From: RUG12461 sp045661345 | GTDB taxonomy: Bacteria > Bacillota > Clostridia > Lachnospirales > Lachnospiraceae | Length of the DNA stretch: 64,000 nucleotides | Direction of reading: 5' to 3' | Assembly: GCA_045661345.1 (NCBI GenBank) | Contig: JAZRFM010000002.1 | Span: 1-64,000 of the forward strand | Part shown: positions 25,181-33,484 of the stretch, one piece after another | How the letters are laid out: every line of letters starts with the position of its first letter | Numbering within the stretch: the stretch's first letter is position 1 | The notes under the pieces: model-generated | What the model was told of the DNA's origin: nothing | Seen by the model: only the letters and a program-made list of their open reading frames with translations | Databases searched by the model: none | Position numbers and translations under genes: made by a program

Positions 25181-26935
25181 TCACCCCTGAAAGCTTGCAA
25201 TCAGGTTATTCATGTTCATGGAATTAATATAATCCATCCGGTTGGATAAACGGTTCACCATCTTGATGCCGATGTGGGCAACGGGGTCTTCGTCGTTCAG
25301 GAGACGGACATAATCAATGGGATTGAAGGAACCGCAGTCGTCCCGGATGCGCATGACCCATCCATCCTCGGCCTTCGTGATCCGCAGATCAATGCTGTAC
25401 TGCTTATTGTCGCGGAAGCCGTATTTTACCACATTGCCGGCCATCTCTTCCACCGCGAGAGAGACATAGTTTGCAATCTTCCCGGAACATCCCGCTTCTT
25501 TGCAGGCAATACGGCCTGCTTCCGATGCTTCCAGCACCTCTTCCATATTTCCAATGGACTTTTCATAGATCAGCAGCGGTTCCTTGTCAAAGTCCGCAGG
25601 CAGCAGCGCAGCCCGTTCCAAAAAGCCCGACCCCGGTTTTGTCCGGATCAGGATCACGATGCAGAAAACGAGGAGAGTTATAATCTCGCCGGCGAGATAG
25701 GAAAACCATACGCCGTCCAGCCCGAAAATCTGCCCCAGCACAAAACCGCTTAATGCGATGCTGGCAAAATTATCCATAAAGACATAAGCGTAAACCATGA
25801 CCTCCCTTCGCACCGCCTGATAATGACTCTTCAAAACTGCATTGAAGGAATAGAAGACCGTACATAAAATAAAGCAGCGGAAGGCTTTCACGGCAATGTC
25901 CGTAAGGTCTCCGCCTCCCCGCAGGAACAGGGGCATGAGCTGTCCGGAAAAGATAAACAGAATGACGGACAGAACGCCGTTCATGATCAGGGAGTATTTC
26001 AGGGAATCCCTGAGCAGCATCATGATGGAAGCCTTGTCCCGTTCGCCGCGGAAGACGCTGCCCACCAGTGTAACGGCGCGTCCGGTACCGGTCCCTACCG
26101 TCATGCAAAGGTTCCCGGCGGAGGTAACGGCAGTCAGCACAGCGACGCCATCCGTATCTCCGAGAGAAAGGATGACAAAGTTCAAGGACAGCACCAGAAA
26201 AGCACGGCATAATTGCTGCATGGCATAAGGCATGCCGTATCTGCCGATATCCAACAGGCTTGCGCCCTTCAGCTTTGTGAAGGAAAAATGGAGGATCCGG
26301 TTTTTGGACAGGAAATGCAGCAGGATCACAGCCAAAGCTGCATAGAAGCTGAGGGTGGTGGCCAGTGCCATGCCAAAAAGCCCCTTCCGCCATACCAGTC
26401 CGTTAAAAAGGTCCAGGGCCACGTTCACCACCGTCATGGTGGTTGTGGAAGCAAAGACCAGCTTCATGTTTCCGTCGATCTGGAGAACGGCGATCAGCGT
26501 GGTAACCAGAAACATAGCCGGGGCACAGGGCCCGTACCCCTTCAGAAAGTCAATCGCCATGGGCAGTGTGTCGCCGGTGGCACCAAACATGATGGAGAGA
26601 GGCCTTGCAAAAAAGATGGTGATCAGCATCACCGCAATGGACAGGAGAAAGGTAAACTCCATGCCGATGGAAAATACCCTGTTTGTTTTTTTGAGATCCC
26701 CCTCTCCGACGATCCGGCCGCATACCGTGGATATTCCCGTACCGCAGGCACCGCCCAGCGCCATGTACACATTGATCATCGGTGTGACAAAACCGTAGGC
26801 GGCCATAGGGGTCACGCCAAGAAGAGAACCGGTGACCATGCCGTCCACTGTGGCGCTGATGAGACTTGCCAGCACGGACATGGTCTGTACCAGGAAGGTG
26901 TTTAAAAAGATTTTTCTGACGATGCGATCGTTCAT
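25181..26935 (-). CDS. MATE family transporter fused to a HATPase (anti-sigma-like) domain
   Basis: 584 residues. About the first 440 form a 12-helix MATE-type (MOP superfamily) exporter: LVQTMSVLASLISATVDGMV, PMINVYMALGGACGTGIS and the second half starting near MAIDFLKGYGP. The last 130 residues are a GHKL ATP-binding domain: N box VEEMAGNVVKYGF, G1 box RDDCGSFNP, then VAHIGIKMVNRLSNRMDY. This domain resembles RsbW/SpoIIAB-type ATPases and lacks a phosphoacceptor His domain. A linker at about 440-460 joins them. No transport substrate can be read from the sequence. The ATG overlaps the stop of the GH3 gene by 4 nt, so the two proteins are probably made together. Confidence 0.85.
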   Translation of the reverse strand: MNDRIVRKIFLNTFLVQTMSVLASLISATVDGMVTGSLLGVTPMAAYGFVTPMINVYMALGGACGTGISTVCGRIVGEGDLKKTNRVFSIGMEFTFLLSIAVMLITIFFARPLSIMFGATGDTLPMAIDFLKGYGPCAPAMFLVTTLIAVLQIDGNMKLVFASTTTMTVVNVALDLFNGLVWRKGLFGMALATTLSFYAALAVILLHFLSKNRILHFSFTKLKGASLLDIGRYGMPYAMQQLCRAFLVLSLNFVILSLGDTDGVAVLTAVTSAGNLCMTVGTGTGRAVTLVGSVFRGERDKASIMMLLRDSLKYSLIMNGVLSVILFIFSGQLMPLFLRGGGDLTDIAVKAFRCFILCTVFYSFNAVLKSHYQAVRREVMVYAYVFMDNFASIALSGFVLGQIFGLDGVWFSYLAGEIITLLVFCIVILIRTKPGSGFLERAALLPADFDKEPLLIYEKSIGNMEEVLEASEAGRIACKEAGCSGKIANYVSLAVEEMAGNVVKYGFRDNKQYSIDLRITKAEDGWVMRIRDDCGSFNPIDYVRLLNDEDPVAHIGIKMVNRLSNRMDYINSMNMNNLIASFQG

Positions 26936-28665
26936 TCCGGGGTTTCCTCAAGCTCTGTAAAAAATTTGATCTGCTCCTCGGTACGAAGCACCCGCACCGG
27001 CTTCAGCTGGTTTTCGGAGATACCCTGCTTGAACATTTTCAGCTCGCGATACAGGGAATAGGTTTCCTTCTCCAGAAAGATCAGCTTCGGGATGCCCATG
27101 TTTCCGCCTGCGACGTAATGTGCGTAGGAGGTACTTGCCCGGGCCAGCTCGTTTTGCATCAGGTTCGCATACTCATCATATTTTGCCCGCGGGATCTCCT
27201 TTTCCGGCTCCATCAGGATCACATATCTGCCGGGCTCCGACTCTTTATCCGCATACATGGAGAAGTCTACGATCTTTTCCCCGGAATGCCGTTCAAACTC
27301 CTTCACCGCCGTAAGCAGGTGGTCCTCGGTGAACTTTTCGCCGGCGACGGATACAATATTATTCTTACGGTATTTGAAGCAGATCATGGGAGACTCGTTG
27401 TAAAAACCCACCACCTTGATGACATCGCCTATGCGGTAACGGTAAAAACCGGACTGGTTTGTGATCACCAGCTCATAGGATTTTCCCTGCTCCAGTTCGT
27501 CGATCAGAAGGGTCTTCGGATTTTCTCCCTGCTGCGTGTCATCCTCGCCGGTCCGCAGGTCATCCGGGATAAACTCAAAGAAACAGGAAGAGGGAGCCAG
27601 AATATAGTACTGGTCAAAGGGGTGTCTGGCCACGGCGAACAGTCCCTCCGAAGAAACGTAGGCCAGCGTATAATAAGGCATGGATCTGCCGGAATAAGTC
27701 TGCAGCTTTCTGGCGTAGGAGTAAAAATTGCCTGCCCAGATGGAGATGATCATGGACAGATTCGGCCAGATTCTGGACATGATGGTCTTATCAAAGCCTT
27801 TCCGGAATTCGGCTTCCAGTTTGCCGGCACGCTCCGGATCCGGCTTTAGCCTGGAAGCGAGCTTCTTTCTTAAATCCTGCGGCATTCTGATCGACTCCGG
27901 GATCCTGCCGGTATAGATGTCATTCACCAGAGAACGCCATTCCCTGCGGATATAATTCATCAGATCCCATAGCGCGGAAATATAGGGAGAAAACAGGGAA
28001 CTAATGCTGTCATCTTTCAGGGCATAAAGTGCATGGAGGTATTTCAGATCTGTATTTTCGGAGGTACGCAGCACCTCAAAGGGCGTGGAGAAGAGATCCT
28101 TCAGGGAATCGTCGCTTTTCTCTGCGCCGGGGAAGCATGCGGCGGAAATGGCGCCAAAGGGCACACCGCAGGGGAGATCCTCTCTCTGCATACTGAAGAC
28201 ACCGACGATCCTGCCCTCCGGCGGGAGCTTATCCATGGTGTTCTGATAATACTCAGCCGTAATGGCCTTGGACAGCGGCTCGATATAGTCCTGTAATATG
28301 GTAAGACCCCTGTCTGTGACGGGAATCTTCTTGGGAGATCCGGAAGTGCCGGAGGTGCTTGCGTAATAGACCACAGGATAACTGGTGATGAGATCCGTTT
28401 CGTTGTTATTTACCATCCGGTCGATGTATGCTTCATAATCGTCATAAGTTGTCAGCGGAACTTTTTCGCGGTATTCATCCTCGTCCTTGATATCCGCAAA
28501 ATCATATTTCTTACCATATTCTGTGTTGCTGTTGTCCATCAGAATGTCCATCAGCAGTCCCCGGTTCACGAGTCCCGCATCCTGGCAGGAATTGTCGAAC
28601 TTGCGAATACTGTAGTGGCTGTTCAATGTCATTTTGTCAAAGATCGTGTTTTTCTTGTCTTTCAT
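26932..28665 (-). CDS. GH3 family acyl-adenylating enzyme
   Basis: 577 residues, the length of plant GH3 proteins. The ATP/AMP motif YYASTSGTSGSPKKIPVT lies near residue 105, and later motifs are YVSSEGLFAV, a Tyr-Arg-x-Gly-Asp segment YRYRIGDVIKVVGF and a C-terminal lobe with AGEKFTEDHL. GH3 enzymes adenylate a small carboxylic acid and join it to an amine, usually an amino acid; in plants the acids are hormones such as auxin or jasmonate. The bacterial substrates are unknown. The ribosome site is AAGGAGG, and a sigma-A promoter lies upstream. Coupling to a MATE-type exporter suggests that the conjugate, or a related compound, is exported (inference). Confidence 0.87.
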   Translation of the reverse strand: MKDKKNTIFDKMTLNSHYSIRKFDNSCQDAGLVNRGLLMDILMDNSNTEYGKKYDFADIKDEDEYREKVPLTTYDDYEAYIDRMVNNNETDLITSYPVVYYASTSGTSGSPKKIPVTDRGLTILQDYIEPLSKAITAEYYQNTMDKLPPEGRIVGVFSMQREDLPCGVPFGAISAACFPGAEKSDDSLKDLFSTPFEVLRTSENTDLKYLHALYALKDDSISSLFSPYISALWDLMNYIRREWRSLVNDIYTGRIPESIRMPQDLRKKLASRLKPDPERAGKLEAEFRKGFDKTIMSRIWPNLSMIISIWAGNFYSYARKLQTYSGRSMPYYTLAYVSSEGLFAVARHPFDQYYILAPSSCFFEFIPDDLRTGEDDTQQGENPKTLLIDELEQGKSYELVITNQSGFYRYRIGDVIKVVGFYNESPMICFKYRKNNIVSVAGEKFTEDHLLTAVKEFERHSGEKIVDFSMYADKESEPGRYVILMEPEKEIPRAKYDEYANLMQNELARASTSYAHYVAGGNMGIPKLIFLEKETYSLYRELKMFKQGISENQLKPVRVLRTEEQIKFFTELEETPE

Positions 28666-28698
28666 GGCAGTCCTCCTTGTTATTCCTCACCGTTTCCC

Positions 28699-28727
28699 AT
28701 TCTATCATCCGGCAGGTATTAAGGCAA
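28699..28727 (-). promoter_or_regulatory. sigma-A promoter of the GH3-MATE operon
   Basis: On the minus strand, -35 TTGCCT (28722-28727), 17-bp spacer and -10 TAGAAT (28699-28704) precede the GH3 start by about 35 nt. The 225-nt divergent region to the phosphatase gene also holds overlapping TATAGT boxes at 28844-28854 on the plus strand, with no convincing -35. Confidence 0.65.
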
Positions 28728-28890
28728 ACGGAAATAGGCGCTTTTTGATCTTTTAAGCGACGGCAGGGTGCCGTGGCGGAGATTAGTGGAATACCCATGG
28801 AAAACAATTCCCGAGAAGCGAGACAAACCATGGGCGCTCATGGTATAGTATAGTCAAACGCAAACCGATTTCGGAAGCAGGGAGGTCCCT

Positions 28891-30066
28891 ATGAAAAAAA
28901 ACATTTTCTCCATAATGATTGCAATCATGATGTTGACGTCTGTCCTGTCCGGGTGTGGAGCGACGCAATCCGCCTCCGTGGCCGCTGCCGGGGAGGCCGC
29001 GGCGCAATCCGACGCCACCGTCACCACCGGGGAGATTGCAGTCTTCGAGGACGGAAATTTCGGCTCCATCCAGATCGACGAGAGTCTGGACAGCTTTCAT
29101 GATCTGGGCTTTGACTACGGAGACAGTGTGAACGTCGTCTTTGACAACGGGACGGAGCTGAACGATCTCCCCTACTATTCGGGGTATTACGGTCCTTTCG
29201 GGGATCTGATCCTCTGCGGATATGACGGCTATGAGCATGTGGTGGTCGCCAGAATCAACCGCGGTGCCACCTGGGACGAATTTGGCATGACACCGGAATC
29301 CCTCGTGACCGTCACTTTAAACGAAAAGGGGAAATACAAGGAATTTGAGGATGCAAACTCCATCCATTATTCGGACGACAGAAGCGACTATTCCTCCGAT
29401 GTGGTCTTTGCCAATTTCCGGGAATCTGAATCCACGGGACTTGCTCCCGGTCTGCTGTTCCGTTCTGCCAGCCCCTGTGACAACGTTCACAACAGAGCTC
29501 CCTATGCCAATGCGCTGGCAGAGGAAGCCGGGATTCGCCTTGTACTCAACCTGTCGGACGGGGCGGAGGAATATCAGGAGCATAAAAACGAGCCCGGTTT
29601 TTCTTCGGACTATTATGACGGACTCGTACAGGAGGGCAATGTCCTGTTTCTGAATTTGACGCCGGACTACAGCTCTGATGAATACAGGACAACGCTCTCG
29701 CAGGCACTGCTTACCATGACAGACCACGAAGGTCCCTGTCTCGTCCACTGTGTCGAGGGCAAGGACAGAACCGGCTTTGTGTGCGCCCTGATGGAGGCCC
29801 TTGCCGGCGGCACTTATGATGAGATCCTGACGGATTACATGATCACCTATGACAACTATTACGGCGTAACGAAGGAAACGGATCCGGAAAAATACGATAT
29901 CATCACGGAAAAGGCAAAAGAGTTCTTTTATGAGATCTGTGAGGTTCCCACAGGGACATCCCCGGAGGGGCTGGATCTGCAGGAAGGAGCCCGGAACTAT
30001 CTGAGGCGGGGCGGCCTGTCCGATGAGGAAATTGACCGGATCTGTCATTATCTCCGGGGCGAATAA
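28891..30066 (+). CDS. lipoprotein tyrosine/dual-specificity phosphatase
   Basis: 391 residues. The signal MKKNIFSIMIAIMMLTSVLSGCG has a lipobox LSGC, so the mature protein should be tethered outside the membrane by a diacylglyceryl Cys. An N-terminal beta domain of about 100 residues (FDYGDSVNVVFDNGTELND) precedes the phosphatase domain. The catalytic loop is HCVEGKDRTG, the Cys-x5-Arg signature of the Y_phosphatase3 group that includes mycobacterial PtpB; an upstream FRSASPCDNVHNRAPYAN segment is also typical. Its substrate outside the cell is unknown; secreted members can act on host or surface phosphoproteins, phosphoinositides or inositol phosphates. The ribosome site GGGAGG lies 5 nt before the ATG. 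It is divergent from the GH3 gene. Confidence 0.85.
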   Translation: MKKNIFSIMIAIMMLTSVLSGCGATQSASVAAAGEAAAQSDATVTTGEIAVFEDGNFGSIQIDESLDSFHDLGFDYGDSVNVVFDNGTELNDLPYYSGYYGPFGDLILCGYDGYEHVVVARINRGATWDEFGMTPESLVTVTLNEKGKYKEFEDANSIHYSDDRSDYSSDVVFANFRESESTGLAPGLLFRSASPCDNVHNRAPYANALAEEAGIRLVLNLSDGAEEYQEHKNEPGFSSDYYDGLVQEGNVLFLNLTPDYSSDEYRTTLSQALLTMTDHEGPCLVHCVEGKDRTGFVCALMEALAGGTYDEILTDYMITYDNYYGVTKETDPEKYDIITEKAKEFFYEICEVPTGTSPEGLDLQEGARNYLRRGGLSDEEIDRICHYLRGE

Positions 30067-30074
30067 AACTTCCC

Positions 30075-30124
30075 CAAAACAAAAAACTCGGCAGCAGACC
30101 CTCGTCTGCTGCCGAATTATTTTC
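30075..30124. terminator. bidirectional intrinsic terminator
   Basis: A 12-bp perfect stem (30088-30099 with 30104-30115, arm TCGGCAGCAGAC) and a 4-nt loop are flanked by A-rich sequence on the left and ATTATTTT on the right. It serves the phosphatase gene on the plus strand and, through the T run on the minus strand, the convergent genes that end at 30147. Confidence 0.88.
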
Positions 30125-30146
30125 CGTCTTTTTGCTGCTCCTTTGA

Positions 30147-30260
30147 TCAGTCCTCTTTCCGGTTATTCCAGTATAGAAAACCAAGCAGCAGAAGATAAAT
30201 ACCTACCGCAAAAAAGAATGTAAAGGCGAGCAACGGAACAGATATTTCATTTTTCTTCAT
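30147..30260 (-). CDS. 37-residue single-pass membrane protein
   Basis: A small gene read directly from the sequence: MKKNEISVPLLA, then a hydrophobic helix of about 20 residues (FTFFFAVGIYLLLLGFLYW), then NNRKED and a TGA stop. The charge pattern (Lys at the start, NNRK after the helix) is that of a real membrane micro-protein. It begins 21 nt after the MscS-like gene on the same strand and ends just before the bidirectional terminator, so it is probably the last gene of that transcript. Its ribosome site is weak (GAGGCAGAGA). It could be a subunit or modulator of the multipass protein upstream; that is inference. Confidence 0.6.
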   Translation of the reverse strand: MKKNEISVPLLAFTFFFAVGIYLLLLGFLYWNNRKED

Positions 30261-30281
30261 AGGTTTCTCTGCCTCATCCTT

Positions 30282-31568
30282 TTAGTTGGACGCAGTGTCG
30301 TTTGTGTTCTCGGCTTCTTTTGCCTGCTCAGCTTCTTTCTCTTCTGCGATCTTTTTGCTGTCTTTCTTGATCTTGTCGATGGCCTCGTCCAGATCACCCA
30401 GCTGCTTCTTCGCAAAGTCTCTGCCGCCGATACCAAAGGCGATGGCAAATGCAACCGCGATGGCGCCCAGTGCCAGGATGAATGCCGTATTGACAAGCAC
30501 CGGTGCGATGCCCAGCTGGTTCAGCATCATGAATACTGCCACGATCATGATGGCAACATGCGCGATCTTGCCGTAGCTCTTGAAGCCGTTTTTGGTCAGC
30601 AGCTTCTCCACGCCGTTTCCAAGGAGGAAAGCGATACCGAAGATCAGTGCTGCGGCGAGGACGTTCGGCAGATATGCGATGATGGCCATGCCGATCTCGT
30701 CGAATACCGTCAGATTCAGGACGCTGAGACCCTGTACGATGAAGAAAATATCCACCAGGATCTGAACAATCAGCCCGACTGCTGCGGAGAGCACGAATTT
30801 CGGGAATTTCTCCTCCCCGATGAGATCACGGATCTTCTTATCCACGCCGCTGCTGGCAACAAGCTTTCTGACGAGTGCACCGGCAAATTTACCGATCAGT
30901 GTCCCAAGCCAGATCAGGATCAGTGCTGCCACGATATTCGGGATGAAGCTGATCACGATGGAGAGCATCGCCTGTGCCGGCTCGGAGATCACGCTGATGT
31001 CCAGCACATCCAGCGCGATGATCACAACCGGGATCAGGATCAGTACGTAAACGATGAATGCAAGGGTCTGGGAGAGCTTTGCTTCATCGGTGACTTCCAT
31101 GCCTGCTTTTTCCTGCAGTTTATTGATCTTGAGTTTCTCAAATACGGGAACCAGAAGCATGCGGACGAGGCTTGCAATGAGAATACCCACTGCAATGACG
31201 ATAGCCGCGCCAATGACGTTCGGGAGATAATTCAGTATTGTAACGAGAAACGTGGTGATGGGCTCGGATACACCAATCACGCCCAGGGATGAAAAAATGC
31301 CCGGTACAAAAAGCATGAATACAATGAAATATACCAGGTTCGCAATAAAGTTACCCAAAGACATCTTGGTCTTTACCGTGGTATTAGGGGCGGCAAGGGG
31401 CTTTACAGCTGCCTTTTCCTCCACTTCCTTCAGCTTGGTCTTGTTGATAAGCTTCAGGACAAGCCAACGCGCAATCCCTGCTGCGATGAAGGCGATGACC
31501 AGAAGAATCACGGCCTGAAGGATCATCAGCAGCGGTGACGGCATACCGAAAAAATCATAAATGCTCAT
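30282..31568 (-). CDS. multipass membrane protein with MscS-like TM-helix repeats
   Basis: 428 residues from the ATG at 31566-31568, which follows GGAGGAGAAAA; the ORF starts earlier but would translate that ribosome site. It has about ten hydrophobic helices in a repeated pattern where a helix is followed by a YLPNVIGAAIVIAVGILIASLV, FIPNIVAALILIWLGTLIG or YLPNVLAAALIFGIAFLLG segment. This P-N-hydrophobic repeat is the conserved TM helix of the CmpX/YnaI-type mechanosensitive family. A Gly-rich pore-like segment, AVAFAIAFGIGGRDFAKKQ, comes near the end, but the large cytosolic beta domain of MscS is absent; a charged coil ends the chain. Osmotic or membrane-tension sensing is likely. Confidence 0.8.
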   Translation of the reverse strand: MSIYDFFGMPSPLLMILQAVILLVIAFIAAGIARWLVLKLINKTKLKEVEEKAAVKPLAAPNTTVKTKMSLGNFIANLVYFIVFMLFVPGIFSSLGVIGVSEPITTFLVTILNYLPNVIGAAIVIAVGILIASLVRMLLVPVFEKLKINKLQEKAGMEVTDEAKLSQTLAFIVYVLILIPVVIIALDVLDISVISEPAQAMLSIVISFIPNIVAALILIWLGTLIGKFAGALVRKLVASSGVDKKIRDLIGEEKFPKFVLSAAVGLIVQILVDIFFIVQGLSVLNLTVFDEIGMAIIAYLPNVLAAALIFGIAFLLGNGVEKLLTKNGFKSYGKIAHVAIMIVAVFMMLNQLGIAPVLVNTAFILALGAIAVAFAIAFGIGGRDFAKKQLGDLDEAIDKIKKDSKKIAEEKEAEQAKEAENTNDTASN

Positions 31569-31693
31569 TTTTCTCCTCCTCATATAAAAGAATTTACGTG
31601 TTACTTTTTGGCATTCCCATTGGGAATCCCGTGCTCCTTATCATACCATAATCCGCCCCGGAAGTAAATATAAACGGCGGGATTATGCAGGGA

Positions 31694-33484
31694 TTATTCG
31701 GGCAGGGAAAAGCCCTGATCCCTGTCCAGAATCCGGTAGAGATCCAGGTTTTGGTCTGTCGAGAGTCCCACCACCTCTCCGAACTCCAGAAGCTTCGTTT
31801 CATCCCCGGAAAAATCCGGCCACACCGGCAGATCCTCACCGTTGGGATCCCCGGTACGGGCGAAGTTTTCGATGTAGTCCATGATGATATTGGAAAGGGC
31901 ATAATCCGAGGACTGATAGGCCCTCGGCATGGTCTCCAGGTTTCCGTAGAAATAAGGCAGCTCCCCGGCGTGATTACAGCTTAATCCCCTGTTGGTTTTC
32001 GTAAACCAGTACTCATACACCGGTCTGCCCTCCGCAGCCATGAGACGGGACCAGGTATAATGGCTGTAGGCGAACCAGCTGGCACTCATAACCGCATTGT
32101 ACTGTGCCTTGGGATCCGTTCCCGGCGGATAGAGGGCAATGACCTCGTCTGTGATCTCCTCCCCCAGCTGCTTTTCTATCCAATCCCGGTAATTCTCTTC
32201 CGTCACCTTCGTTCCCAGAATGGTAAAGACGTCCGCTTCCGTGCCGTTGTATCCGTTCAGCAGCGCCTCTTCATGGTTTTCTCCCTTTAGATAGGTAAGG
32301 GCCGGCTGCTCTGCGATCCCATAGCCGTCCACCGTCATGGAATTGTATTCTCCCGCTGCCTGAACCAGGGTTTTTGCATCGATCTCTCTGAGCTCCTGCA
32401 GAGTGGATACCCCCATGGCCTCATACACCGTATCCTTCATTTCCAGTGCGTCCTCAAAGGGCCGGAAAGTATGATAAGGGCGGTTGATATTGATTGCGCT
32501 GCTTTCCGCCACAGCCCGGCGGAAAAGCCCCTCCGTCAGGGGGGAAACGCAGAGGGCGTTCACACTGGAGGAGCCGGCGGATTCCCCGGCGATGGTAATG
32601 TTGTCGGGATCGCCCCCGAAGGAGGCGATGTTTTCATGCACCCAGGAGAGAGCCGCGATCTGATCCAGGAGGCCGTAGTTTCCGGTGGTATGATTGGGAG
32701 ACTCCTGCTGAAGAGCCTCGTCCGCAAAGTAACCGAACACATTGAGGCGATAGCCGAAATCCACAAAGACAATCCCGCGCTTCGCAAAGGACTCTCCGTT
32801 GTACTGGTCAAAGGAGGGGGATCCGCTCTGGAGAGAACCGCCGTGGACATAAAAGATGACCGGACAGTCCGAAACATCTCCCGCCGGTTTCCATACATTG
32901 ACGTAGAGTGCATCCTCGCTCATGGCTTCCCTGTAATTATCCCGCGGATTAAACCAGTCAAAATCATCATAGATCACAAGGCTCACCAGGGAATCCCAGA
33001 GGCTGGTATTCTCGGACTGCATAAACTTGGGAGCGAAATGATCACAGACCCTTACCCCCTCCCAGGGCTCCGGTGCCTGCGGCTCCTTCCAGCGAAGATC
33101 CCCCACCGGGGGCTTTGCATAGGGAATCCCGGTAAATACCTCCACGGATTCCTCCCCGTTGTATATGCCGGTCAGCGCCCCCTCCGCCACGGTGATGACC
33201 TCCGTGGGTTTCGGATTCTTTTCCTGCACCGCAGGGACTCTCTCATAAGGCGGATAGCTGACCCGATAGATCAAATAGAGCACGGGAACCAGGGCTAAAA
33301 AGGTAAGGCACTTTACCCACCACCTTTTCTCCGCCAGCACCTTCAGTTGGAGAATCAAAAAAGCCACCATCACGGCCAGAAAAATCCCCCATCCCCACAA
33401 CGTGTTTTTTGACAGCTCCAACAGGAGTCCGTAAAAAAGAAGGATGACAAGCCATATGATCGTTACACCAATCTTCTTTTTCAT
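31694..33484 (-). CDS. membrane-anchored type B carboxylesterase
   Basis: 596 residues. Three hydrophobic segments fill the first 85 residues (IGVTIIWLVILLFYGLLLEL, WGIFLAVMVAFLILQLKV and CLTFLALVPVLYLIY), an uncommon addition to this family. The alpha/beta hydrolase follows: FTGIPYAKPPVGDLRWKEP, the oxyanion segment VIFYVHGGSLQSGS, the nucleophile elbow ITIAGESAGSSS (Ser near residue 303) and the catalytic His in NHAGELPYFYG. It would hydrolyse an ester outside or at the membrane; the substrate is unknown. The ATG overlaps the end of the histidine kinase gene by 4 nt, so the esterase is coupled to a sensor. An 8- to 11-bp hairpin (about 31647-31687) lies just after its stop. Confidence 0.88.
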   Translation of the reverse strand: MKKKIGVTIIWLVILLFYGLLLELSKNTLWGWGIFLAVMVAFLILQLKVLAEKRWWVKCLTFLALVPVLYLIYRVSYPPYERVPAVQEKNPKPTEVITVAEGALTGIYNGEESVEVFTGIPYAKPPVGDLRWKEPQAPEPWEGVRVCDHFAPKFMQSENTSLWDSLVSLVIYDDFDWFNPRDNYREAMSEDALYVNVWKPAGDVSDCPVIFYVHGGSLQSGSPSFDQYNGESFAKRGIVFVDFGYRLNVFGYFADEALQQESPNHTTGNYGLLDQIAALSWVHENIASFGGDPDNITIAGESAGSSSVNALCVSPLTEGLFRRAVAESSAININRPYHTFRPFEDALEMKDTVYEAMGVSTLQELREIDAKTLVQAAGEYNSMTVDGYGIAEQPALTYLKGENHEEALLNGYNGTEADVFTILGTKVTEENYRDWIEKQLGEEITDEVIALYPPGTDPKAQYNAVMSASWFAYSHYTWSRLMAAEGRPVYEYWFTKTNRGLSCNHAGELPYFYGNLETMPRAYQSSDYALSNIIMDYIENFARTGDPNGEDLPVWPDFSGDETKLLEFGEVVGLSTDQNLDLYRILDRDQGFSLPE

